A stretch of DNA of 9,968 nt from Caldilineaceae bacterium. Lineage in GTDB: Bacteria; Chloroflexota; Anaerolineae; Caldilineales; Caldilineaceae. Shown here one piece after another: positions 1 to 6,774 of the stretch. Under the pieces are notes generated by a model. The model was not told the origin of the DNA. It searched no databases and saw nothing but the letters and a program-made list of their open reading frames with translations. Numbering within the stretch: position 1 is the first letter of the stretch; every line of letters starts with the position of its first letter. The stretch lies in NCBI GenBank assembly GCA_026645575.1, contig JAPKMW010000182.1, positions 1-9,968 of the forward strand, read 5' to 3'. A program made the translations under genes and the position numbers.

Positions 1-34
1 GCCTACGATTACCGGATTTGGTTATGCAAACTCC

Positions 35-55
35 TTAGGGGTGCTAATACCCTAA
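35..55 (-). other. Short hairpin after the C25 peptidase gene
   Basis: TTAGGG and CCCTAA (35-40, 50-55) flank a 9-nt loop, 13 nt past the stop codon at 69. No T-run follows on the minus strand, so termination here is uncertain. Confidence 0.4.
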
Positions 56-68
56 CGACTGATGTACT

Positions 69-3000
69 TTACTTGCGCACCAGCGGCAGATAGAAAGGCT
101 TCGGCGCCCACATCATCACCGGCGTTAACGGATCGCCAAGCAGAAGATAGGTATAGCGTGTCTCCTGACAACAGGGGGTTGAGGCAAAGAGGCTCGCGTA
201 GCCGGTGGTGACTAGATCGCCAAGATGCGCCTGAAAGGGGGGGGATTGCCAGAGCTTGCGGTGAAACCCTTGTTGCATCCAGTCTTGACCGACAGCCACG
301 GTAAGGCCAGACGAACCCCAAACGGCTACAGCGCCACCGTTGCTATGTCGCAAGAAGCGTTCGTCAATGGTATGACCGCTGGGGGAGATAAAGACGAACT
401 GAGCGGTAAAACAGGTCATCTCCAATAGGATCGATGGTTGGTCACGATTGGTTAACTCAAAGACATCATTGGCGTTAAAGAGATAAGGCGGATCAAGCGA
501 CGGGTGAGTGGTGGCCCAAAGTAGGTGATTGGCATGTCCACTGTAGGTGATCAGACCAGGGCCGCGATTGATCTCTGCAATGGTGCGCAGACGTGCTGTT
601 GGGCCATCCGGCTCGCGCCAGGGCCGCGACACGCCGTCGGATGTAGGGTCATAGTAGAGGCGACGGGTCTGGACTTGTGGGGGCTGTACAGCGCCAATCC
701 CCACTGCCGGATCTCCCCCAATGATCAGATCCGAGAGGTAGGCGAAATCGCCGGCCGGGTCTTTGGCCCCATTGCTCTGGATATAATTGTCGGCCACATA
801 GAGCGCGGTCTGTGCCGTCGGCGTATGCGTTTCATAATACAAAATTTTGTCAATGACAATGCGCAACTGCTCTTCATTCTGTACCGAGAGCCGACCGAGC
901 GTAATGTCATTCAAAAAGCTGGGGTCGGCGGTCGTGTCGAGCGGGTCGGCGCCATCCAACTGGGCAAAGCAATTTTCACAGGCGGTCTCTTTGATCCAGG
1001 GGTCAATCGGCGCCAGATAGGCCGGCAGTACATTGACGTTGGCATCACCGTTGCGCACCTTTGTATAATTGCGCGGATCGAGCGTCGAATCACCCACCAG
1101 AATGGCGGCAATCGGCGCCGGTTGCCAGTTGCTTACCGCATAACGCAAGAAGTCGCGAATGGCCTGTGGGGAAACTTGACCAAAACTCCACGCATCATAA
1201 ATGGCCTGGGGATCGACCACCTGCACTTGATAACCCTGTTGGCGGCGATGGGCAACCAACGGCGCCAATTCATCTTGGAGCCAGCCTGGTGCAATGTAAA
1301 CGGCATCCGCCCCACCTGCGGCAATAACATCCACCGGTGTGTAGCGCACAACCGTCGGCTGGTGCAGCGTGCCGGGACCGGTGAGCAGATAGCGCCGTGG
1401 GGTTGGGCCGTCTTCAAATTGCGCTCTGGGGCCGCCGGGAATTTGTAGAACCACCGGCGCTGTCGGGTCGGTGATGTCATAGAGTGTGCGGTCTGTTGGG
1501 GTGTTTTGCAATTGGTAGCGCCATTGTCCGGCTACTCCCGTGAAGGTCGCCCCTTTCCCGCCAAAATCCAGGTTAACCGGCTGGCGCCAGAAGAGCTTAT
1601 CGACCCGAATCATGCTGGGGTCTTGGACGGCGATCAACACCAGATCGAGCCGATCAGCCTGGACCGTGCGCGTAAAGGTCTGCTGCCAATCTTCATAGAA
1701 GTGGTGGTTGGCCCAGGTGAGTGGCTGAATCAGATTGCCCAAATTGACATGAAGTGTATGGGTCGCGACCGAGCGCGCACTACCGGTCAAGGTAAAGGCC
1801 GAAGGCAGCGCACTCCCTGTCTCTAGGGGCAACGCATGGGTCAAGGTGATACTTTTGAGCGGATAACTGGCGGGGTTATCGGGTTGGACAATTTCGATCT
1901 CCAGACTGGCGCCAAACCAATGATCGCCATCAATGCCACTCATGGTCGATTCGTAAATTTGGTTTTTTTCCCAAATGCCCTCTTCATAGGCGCTTTGCCG
2001 GAGGGGAGCAAGGTTGGGAAAGGCGTTGTGTACACTCATACGTGGATGGCCTTGCGGCATTGCCGCCGGTTCGCTGGTCAACCAGTAGGTATCGGTGATG
2101 TTCCAGCGGTCGCCCACTTGCAGACTGGATGGCGCTGGTTCGGCATAGAAACGGATCTCGGTGTTGGCATCGAGTAAGCCATCATCGTCGCGAATTTCCA
2201 AGGGACGGGGTGCGCCCTGCCCGGTTAATAGCAATTGTCCCAAGGGGGCGCCGCCCACTAAACCGGCCGCCAGCAAGGTTGGTCCCGTCAACCGTTGAAT
2301 GCCGGCAGCGCTGACGCCGATTTTGAGGGCATTCTTGGTCAGGGCCGGATTGGTGGGACCAACCGCTGGCGGTGACAAGGTCACTGGTTGATTGGTAAAG
2401 GTGCTAAGATCCAGCAACGAAAGCGGCGCCGTGCCTTGGTTGGCCGCCGCAGTCGTACCGGTTGGCGTCTCGTCCGTGGTCAATACACGCGTACCGGGAA
2501 TGGTGGCACGGCCGGCTAGGGCGATTTTGGTCACACCTCCTTCGAGATAGAGCGGGCTGAGGGCAATCACCCCTAACCGAAAGCCGCGCATCCGCCCTTC
2601 GCGCAATAGAAAAACGGGGCTGGTGGGCAGCGTGTGCTGTTCGCGAAAGGTGGGAGGCGCCGAACTTACCCAATCCGCCGCCGGTGGTGTCAACGCTTCT
2701 GCTGCCGGCAGCGCGCCGGACCAGACCGCCGCTTCCAACTCTGCTATCACAGGCATCACTGGGCCGTTATCCGGCAATAAAACGGCTTCCAGACGGATAG
2801 GCAACTGGAAGCCCCCCAGCGGCGCTTGCGGCCATCTCTGCAAAGTCGCCCACAGCCGTTCAATGCTTGCAGCGCTGGCGTCGGTGTTCGGGGTCTGGTC
2901 AAGGCGCCATTGTAAAGCGACACCGGTTGCGGTTGTGGTTGTTTCGTAGTGACTCGACGATGGGGTGATCGCTTGTTCCGGGGCGCCGTCTTTGGGTAAG

Positions 3001-3074
3001 GCTGACGCTTGGGCTGCTTGCGCCGCCGGCAAAAACAAGCTGCAACAGAACAAAAAGAGCCATAAAATACGCAT
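69..3074 (-). CDS. Secreted gingipain-family (C25) cysteine peptidase, PorU-like architecture
   Basis: This 1001-residue protein starts with a hydrophobic signal peptide (about residues 1-23, ending in an AQA-type cleavage site). Residues 250-335 (LKIGVSAAGIQRL ... DDDGLLDANTEIRFYAEP ... DTYWLT) resemble the beta-rich region before the protease domain of PorU-type proteins. The C25 domain runs from about 591 to 985 and begins AVYIAPGWLQDEL. I assign the catalytic dyad to His847 (YSGHANHLLW) and Cys888 (EMTCFTAQF), both in the contexts usual for gingipains; GDST at 661-664 and ITLGRLSV at 724-731 are further family landmarks. A Cys pair, ACENC (698-702), may bind metal or form a disulfide. The protein ends in FYLPLVRK, the tail also seen on two neighbours. 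A GAGGA ribosome site 6 nt upstream supports the start. The active site looks intact, so it is probably an extracellular endopeptidase or transpeptidase. The substrate is unknown; the adjacent surface proteins are an obvious guess. Confidence 0.88.
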   Translation of the reverse strand: MRILWLFLFCCSLFLPAAQAAQASALPKDGAPEQAITPSSSHYETTTTATGVALQWRLDQTPNTDASAASIERLWATLQRWPQAPLGGFQLPIRLEAVLLPDNGPVMPVIAELEAAVWSGALPAAEALTPPAADWVSSAPPTFREQHTLPTSPVFLLREGRMRGFRLGVIALSPLYLEGGVTKIALAGRATIPGTRVLTTDETPTGTTAAANQGTAPLSLLDLSTFTNQPVTLSPPAVGPTNPALTKNALKIGVSAAGIQRLTGPTLLAAGLVGGAPLGQLLLTGQGAPRPLEIRDDDGLLDANTEIRFYAEPAPSSLQVGDRWNITDTYWLTSEPAAMPQGHPRMSVHNAFPNLAPLRQSAYEEGIWEKNQIYESTMSGIDGDHWFGASLEIEIVQPDNPASYPLKSITLTHALPLETGSALPSAFTLTGSARSVATHTLHVNLGNLIQPLTWANHHFYEDWQQTFTRTVQADRLDLVLIAVQDPSMIRVDKLFWRQPVNLDFGGKGATFTGVAGQWRYQLQNTPTDRTLYDITDPTAPVVLQIPGGPRAQFEDGPTPRRYLLTGPGTLHQPTVVRYTPVDVIAAGGADAVYIAPGWLQDELAPLVAHRRQQGYQVQVVDPQAIYDAWSFGQVSPQAIRDFLRYAVSNWQPAPIAAILVGDSTLDPRNYTKVRNGDANVNVLPAYLAPIDPWIKETACENCFAQLDGADPLDTTADPSFLNDITLGRLSVQNEEQLRIVIDKILYYETHTPTAQTALYVADNYIQSNGAKDPAGDFAYLSDLIIGGDPAVGIGAVQPPQVQTRRLYYDPTSDGVSRPWREPDGPTARLRTIAEINRGPGLITYSGHANHLLWATTHPSLDPPYLFNANDVFELTNRDQPSILLEMTCFTAQFVFISPSGHTIDERFLRHSNGGAVAVWGSSGLTVAVGQDWMQQGFHRKLWQSPPFQAHLGDLVTTGYASLFASTPCCQETRYTYLLLGDPLTPVMMWAPKPFYLPLVRK

Positions 3075-3080
3075 AAACCA

Positions 3081-3085
3081 TCCTC
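3081..3085 (-). promoter_or_regulatory. Ribosome binding site of the C25 peptidase gene
   Basis: GAGGA on the minus strand sits 6 nt before the ATG at 3072-3074, supporting that start and the signal peptide it gives. Confidence 0.65.
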
Positions 3086-3100
3086 AATTTAACAGGGATT

Positions 3101-3165
3101 GTAACGATTCAGCCACCCCGCTCCTGGCTAGTCCATGACCGGCCAGGAGCGGCCTGAATCGTTAC
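3101..3165. repeat. Long two-part hairpin in the leader of the C25 peptidase gene
   Basis: An outer 12-bp stem (GTAACGATTCAG 3101-3112, CTGAATCGTTAC 3154-3165) and an inner 11-bp stem (CCGCTCCTGGC 3118-3128, GCCAGGAGCGG 3142-3152), both perfect, are separated by a 5-nt versus 1-nt bulge; the loop is 13 nt. It fills most of the space between the preceding terminator and the ribosome site of the peptidase gene (3081-3085). Confidence 0.75.
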
Positions 3166-3179
3166 CAGAGATTAAACGC

Positions 3180-3223
3180 AAAAATGGATAGCGCTCGTTG
3201 GTGTTGCTGCCGAGCGCTATCCA
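3180..3223 (-). terminator. Likely Rho-independent terminator of the adhesin gene
   Basis: On the minus strand a perfect 13-bp stem (TGGATAGCGCTCG with CGAGCGCTATCCA, 3185-3197 and 3211-3223, 13-nt loop) is followed directly by TTTTT (3184-3180). It begins 85 nt after the stop codon at 3309. This is the only structure in the window with the classic stem plus T-run. Confidence 0.7.
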
Positions 3224-3255
3224 CAACTAAATTGCCAGGAAAGGTTGAACCGTAG

Positions 3256-3299
3256 AAAGACTTTAGTCTTTGTCCAGGAGTAGAAAGACTAAAGTCTTT
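3256..3299. repeat. Nested self-palindromic inverted repeat (AAAGACT..AGTCTTT pair)
   Basis: Two 16-bp blocks, 3256-3271 and 3284-3299, are exact reverse complements of each other, and each is itself a palindrome (AAAGACT-TT-AGTCTTT and AAAGACT-AA-AGTCTTT). Both are preceded by GTAG, so they also form 11-bp direct repeats (3252-3262, 3280-3290). The element starts 9 nt past the stop codon of the adhesin gene, so it will lie in its 3' transcript. Confidence 0.8.
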
Positions 3300-3308
3300 A
3301 CTGCCGTA

Positions 3309-6300
3309 CTAGCGCAACACCAAGGGTAGGTAGAGAGCAGGCGTCACGATACGGAACGGACCATATTGGTTTTCCTTGTTATCCACCTCCACTTCGACTA
3401 GCCAGAAGTGCAGTTGTTCGAGCGGCGGGTCATAGAGCGGATCATAGGGCATTGTCACCTCATAGACGCCGCCACGGCTGCCCTGACTCAAGACCAAATG
3501 GGTGGTCAAGCGGGTGGCATTGGCCAAGGCCGATGTCGCGCCGGTGTGTACATGGAAACCGCGCGTATTCTCCTCTGCTGCCGTCACCCAGCGAATCAAA
3601 ATGACACCTTCTTTGGGCGTTGCCGTAAAGCTGACCAGATCAATCGCCTTCGGATCCGTCGGCACGGTGGATCCCCGTTGCGCAATGCTCAGATCCTGGG
3701 TCAGGCTACCACCCGGATCAAGCGGCGGCAGGGTAAACGTATCACTGCTGAGTGTTTCAAAGCCGGTGGGGGGGATGATCTTGAGCGTATACTGATCCGG
3801 CGTCAGATCGACAAAGCTAAAGAGACCATCGGCATCGGCCACCACGCGCGCCACCTCTCTGCCACTGGAATCATAGAGAATGATCGTGGCGCCGGGAACA
3901 GGCAATTCGCCATCATCGCGCACCCCATCGCGATCCCGGTCATTAAAGACCGTCGCCGTGATGGATGCCGGGAGAATAAAGCCGGCATCCCGCGCAAAGA
4001 GCGCATTATCAAAACTTGCTCTAATAACGTTGGTGCGGCTGGTGCGTTCCAACCCGGTGCGGATACCGTCACTATCAATGGTATCATCATTCCCTTGATC
4101 CGCCTTGGCCGGCACCATGTCGCCGGGCGCTGGGTATTCGACATAATAGCGTCCGTGAATGAGCGCCGGGGTCAGGAAGCCGCCGCTGCTGTCCGTGGTT
4201 ATCGTCATCAGCCGCCGGCTATTGGCCCCCTCCAGCCGGTAGAGATAGACCGCCGTGTTGGGCAGCCGACTCTCATTGGCCTGTTGCAAGCCATCGCCAT
4301 TGCTATCGTGCCAGATCACACCGCCAATCTTATCATTAGGGTCGAGATAATCGGGAATGCCGTCGCGGTCATTGTCATCGTTGGTTGGGTTGCCATCGCG
4401 GCTGACATCTTCTTGGGTAGTGGCAATGCCATCGCCATCATCGTCCGGATCAAGATAGTTCGGCACGCCATCCCTGTCGGTGTCCGGCCCCGGATTGCTC
4501 TCCGGGTTGTTGTCACCGTCCAGGTTGGCGTCTTCTAAAGGGTCAACCACCCCATCCTGATCACTATCCTGAATCGTACAATCAGCCGTTGCTTCGCCAT
4601 AGTTACGAATGTAGGCGTTGTTGCGCTCAATGCCCAGCACATCGATCTGGTTGCCCGGATTGGTGCCGACCGAGTTGGGTAGCTTGTTGAATGGATCAGT
4701 GTCGTTTTCAAGCAGTCGAACTACCCCCCGACAATCACCACTATTGCGGAAGGTAAAGACCTTCACCTCCTTGCCGGCGCTCCATTCATAGACGCCGTGA
4801 TCGCCGCCGCTGAAGGAGACGACAAAAGAGAGATAGTCGGATGCCGGATCTTCGGTTGGGCTATCAATACGCGAGGTCAGCGACCATTGCGTCCCCGGCA
4901 CTGTACTGACCAGATTACTGACCGTAAAGCGATTCAGCCCCTTGGCGTGCGGCGCCTTGAGCGTCACCTGCGCCGTCAAAGTCAGATTGGGCGCCTTCGG
5001 GTTGGCATTGGGGCGCATATAGACTTCGTATGTCCCACGGCGATAGAAGACGCCAAACTCAATGCCAAGTGCATTGTCGTTGTCGAGATAGTCCGGCGTG
5101 CCATCGCGATCGGTGTCGTCGTTGCGTGGGTTGCCATCCTTGTTGGCATCTTCGTCAATCGTCTTCAGGCCATCGCCATCATCATCCGGATCGAGGTAAT
5201 CCGGTCGGCCATCGCCATCGGAGTCGCGACAGGGAATGCCCGTGGGGCATTCGGCGCCATCCGGCACATTGTCCTTGTCGCTGTCGCCATCGCCAGGGGG
5301 GAAGTCGTCCGGGTCGAGATAATCAGGGATTTTGTCGCCGTCGCTGTCATCATCGCGCGGGTCGTTATTGCTGTTGGGGTCTTCGTCAATGGTCAATGCC
5401 CCATCGCCATCGTCATCCAGGTCGATCATATTCCAGATCGAGTCACTGTCGGTGTCGTCATTGGTCGGATCGCCGTCGCCATTCACATCTTCGTGAATGG
5501 TCAGCACCGAATCGTTGTCATCATCGTTGTCGAGATAGTTGGGCTTACTGTCGCCGTCAATGTCATCATTAAGCCAGTTCCCATCATTGTTGTAATCTTC
5601 ATAGCGAGTCAAGATGCTGTCACCGTCGTCGTCCGTGTCAAGATAGTTAGGCTTGCCGTCGCCATCCGTATCAGGACCGGGGTTGGTGGCCGGGTTGTTG
5701 TCGCCATCGCTATTGGCATCTTCGATCTGGTTGGGGACGCCATCACCGTCGCTGTCGTTGTTGGCCGCTGGTGTACAGTTGGCCTTGCCGGTGTCGTAGT
5801 TGCCGATATAGGCGTTATCCTTAGCAATGCCCAGCACCGTAATCTGATTGCCGGGATTAGTACCGACCGAGTTGGGCAATTTGTTAAAAGGATCGGTGTC
5901 GTTGTCGATCAACTCCAGCGCGCCCAGACAAGCGCCGCTGTTCTTAAAACTAAAGAGCTTGATCTCCTGGTTGGCGCTCCATTTGAAGATCGAGCGGTCG
6001 CCGCCGGGAAAATCGACGACAAAGGAAAGGTAGTCGAAACCGGGCGCTTCGGTGGGGGCATCGACGCGTGAACTGGCGGCCCAGATCGTGCCGGGGACAG
6101 CGCTCTGCAAATTGGCAATAACAAAGCGATCCAGACCGGCGCCATGGGGCGCCTTGATTGTGACCTGCGCTGTCAAGGTGAGATTGGGTGCACTGGGCGT
6201 GGTGTCCGGGCGCATGTAGACTTCATAGGTATTGCCCGTGAGAATCAATTTGTAGGCAATGCCCTGGGTAGCTGCCACGGCTGTGGTCGGCGCGGCCTGT

Positions 6301-6386
6301 AGCTGGGGGGTGATCGAGCGGGCAACGCTCAACCACAAGGCCAGGATGCTGAGGATCAGCCCTAGCTTACGAGAGAAACGGTTCAT
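3309..6386 (-). CDS. Secreted mosaic adhesin-like protein: YMRP domains, TSP3 repeats, SdrD-B-like and FN3-like domains
   Basis: The chosen start gives 1025 residues and a clear signal peptide (MNRFSRKLGLILSILAL..., first about 32 residues). An in-frame ATG 36 nt upstream would bury this signal and lacks the GGAGGT site that precedes the chosen start. Domains in order: YMRP domain 1 (about 42-204, two Cys); TSP3-like Asp-rich repeats (210-438, DxDGDGxPDYLD type, including one ECPTGIPCRD segment); YMRP domain 2 (441-603, two Cys); a second TSP3 block (607-685); two SdrD-B/Cna-B-like domains (687-803 and 807-903, GGVIWHDSNGDGLQ and ATVFNDRDRDGVRDDGE); a fibronectin-like domain (914-1016, TAAEENTRGFHV ... 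YGPFRIV); and the tail YLPLVLR. The Asp loops should bind calcium and stiffen the protein as a stalk, as known for TSP3 and SdrD. No LPXTG motif or C-terminal membrane anchor is present, so how it is retained is unclear. The two YMRP copies share an 18-residue identical stretch, pointing to internal duplication. A likely intrinsic terminator follows. An adhesin role is inferred. Confidence 0.88.
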   Translation of the reverse strand: MNRFSRKLGLILSILALWLSVARSITPQLQAAPTTAVAATQGIAYKLILTGNTYEVYMRPDTTPSAPNLTLTAQVTIKAPHGAGLDRFVIANLQSAVPGTIWAASSRVDAPTEAPGFDYLSFVVDFPGGDRSIFKWSANQEIKLFSFKNSGACLGALELIDNDTDPFNKLPNSVGTNPGNQITVLGIAKDNAYIGNYDTGKANCTPAANNDSDGDGVPNQIEDANSDGDNNPATNPGPDTDGDGKPNYLDTDDDGDSILTRYEDYNNDGNWLNDDIDGDSKPNYLDNDDDNDSVLTIHEDVNGDGDPTNDDTDSDSIWNMIDLDDDGDGALTIDEDPNSNNDPRDDDSDGDKIPDYLDPDDFPPGDGDSDKDNVPDGAECPTGIPCRDSDGDGRPDYLDPDDDGDGLKTIDEDANKDGNPRNDDTDRDGTPDYLDNDNALGIEFGVFYRRGTYEVYMRPNANPKAPNLTLTAQVTLKAPHAKGLNRFTVSNLVSTVPGTQWSLTSRIDSPTEDPASDYLSFVVSFSGGDHGVYEWSAGKEVKVFTFRNSGDCRGVVRLLENDTDPFNKLPNSVGTNPGNQIDVLGIERNNAYIRNYGEATADCTIQDSDQDGVVDPLEDANLDGDNNPESNPGPDTDRDGVPNYLDPDDDGDGIATTQEDVSRDGNPTNDDNDRDGIPDYLDPNDKIGGVIWHDSNGDGLQQANESRLPNTAVYLYRLEGANSRRLMTITTDSSGGFLTPALIHGRYYVEYPAPGDMVPAKADQGNDDTIDSDGIRTGLERTSRTNVIRASFDNALFARDAGFILPASITATVFNDRDRDGVRDDGELPVPGATIILYDSSGREVARVVADADGLFSFVDLTPDQYTLKIIPPTGFETLSSDTFTLPPLDPGGSLTQDLSIAQRGSTVPTDPKAIDLVSFTATPKEGVILIRWVTAAEENTRGFHVHTGATSALANATRLTTHLVLSQGSRGGVYEVTMPYDPLYDPPLEQLHFWLVEVEVDNKENQYGPFRIVTPALYLPLVLR

Positions 6387-6390
6387 GAGT

Positions 6391-6396
6391 ACCTCC
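6391..6396 (-). promoter_or_regulatory. Ribosome binding site of the mosaic adhesin gene
   Basis: On the minus strand GGAGGT lies 4 nt before the ATG at 6384-6386. It decides the start: translation from this ATG leaves a well-formed signal peptide at the N terminus, whereas the in-frame upstream ATG at 6422 would add 12 residues that overlap this site. Confidence 0.75.
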
Positions 6397-6416
6397 AACA
6401 GAAGACGAACTGGTTG

Positions 6417-6432
6417 ACGCACAAGTGTGCGT
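6417..6432. promoter_or_regulatory. Dyad-symmetric candidate operator upstream of the adhesin gene
   Basis: ACGCACA-AG-TGTGCGT has perfect 7-bp arms around a 2-bp centre, 20 nt upstream of the GGAGGT site. The small centre suits a dimeric DNA-binding protein better than an RNA hairpin. No regulator gene is in view, so the role is a guess. Confidence 0.35.
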
Positions 6433-6657
6433 TTCCATCAATTTCATCAAAGCTTGCGCAGATTGGCTATAATGGTCGGTAATTTTGATTTTCTATGCTG
6501 CGGACTATAAAGCCCTTGGTAAATTAGGAAGTCAGCGGGTTGTTTTGTTTCACATTTGACAGGTGTTGATGAACATTCATGGTGACATTCGTTATTGATA
6601 GGTGCAGGCTGCAAACCGTTGATATAACGCTAAGGTTTGGAGATCCCTAGAGCTTCA

Positions 6658-6718
6658 CTTGTCACCCTGAAAGGGTCTCTAGGCCATACTACCCTGGAGA
6701 CCCTTTCAGGGTGACAAG
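6658..6718. repeat. 26-bp palindromic element (CACCCTGAAAGGGTCTC type)
   Basis: Arms 6658-6679 and 6697-6718 are perfectly complementary over 22 bp. The stem extends inward to 26 bp (6658-6683 with 6693-6718) with one G-T pair, leaving a 9-nt loop (6684-6692). The core contains an inner mirror, CACCCTGAAAGGGT. It lacks a T-tract on either side. The motif resembles GTCACCCTGA...AGGGTCTC palindromes that I recall as dispersed repeats in bacterial genomes, including Chloroflexota; that recollection is not checked. Confidence 0.8.
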
Positions 6719-6747
6719 CGAGCCTACACGGTTGCCGGCAAACTCAG

Positions 6748-6762
6748 GCGGTTACAAACCGC
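6748..6762 (-). other. Short hairpin just after the small YMRP gene
   Basis: GCGGTT and AACCGC (6748-6753, 6757-6762) pair perfectly around a 3-nt loop, 12 nt beyond the stop codon at 6775. No run of T follows on the minus strand, so at best it is a weak or transcript-end-stabilising structure. Confidence 0.4.
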
Positions 6763-6774
6763 ACCTACCACTGA

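Larger units (their letters stand above)
6387..6774. other. 388-bp intergenic region between the small YMRP gene and the adhesin gene
   Basis: No credible coding region is present. Near the stop of the YMRP gene are a short hairpin (6748-6762) and the perfect palindrome TTGCCGGCAA (6732-6741); next comes the 26-bp palindrome at 6658-6718. The stretch 6433-6650 is more AT-rich and would be the natural place for the adhesin promoter, but I see no convincing -35/-10 pair on the minus strand. A dyad at 6417-6432 lies just upstream of the ribosome site. Confidence 0.6.

Noticed and set aside
525..1448. 307-codon plus-strand open frame opposite the C25 peptidase
   Set aside because: It lies wholly within the protease domain, whose catalytic motifs are intact on the minus strand; no sensible start signal.
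4797..6071. 424-codon plus-strand open frame opposite the adhesin gene
   Set aside because: Same antisense effect over the adhesin's YMRP and TSP3 regions; low-complexity hydrophobic product with no recognisable domain.
69..6386. Type IX secretion C-terminal domain or LPXTG anchor
   Set aside because: None of the three complete proteins ends with the T9SS C-terminal fold motifs or with LPXTG plus a hydrophobic stretch and basic tail; YLPLV tails have no such membrane segment.
6387..6422. Upstream in-frame ATG that would lengthen the adhesin by 12 residues
   Set aside because: The extra residues overlap the GGAGGT site and push the signal peptide inward; the ATG at 6386 fits better.
6468..6473. 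Perfect TATAAT on the plus strand
   Set aside because: It points away from all genes, has no acceptable -35 hexamer 16-18 bp upstream, and lies in an AT-rich stretch where it can occur by chance.
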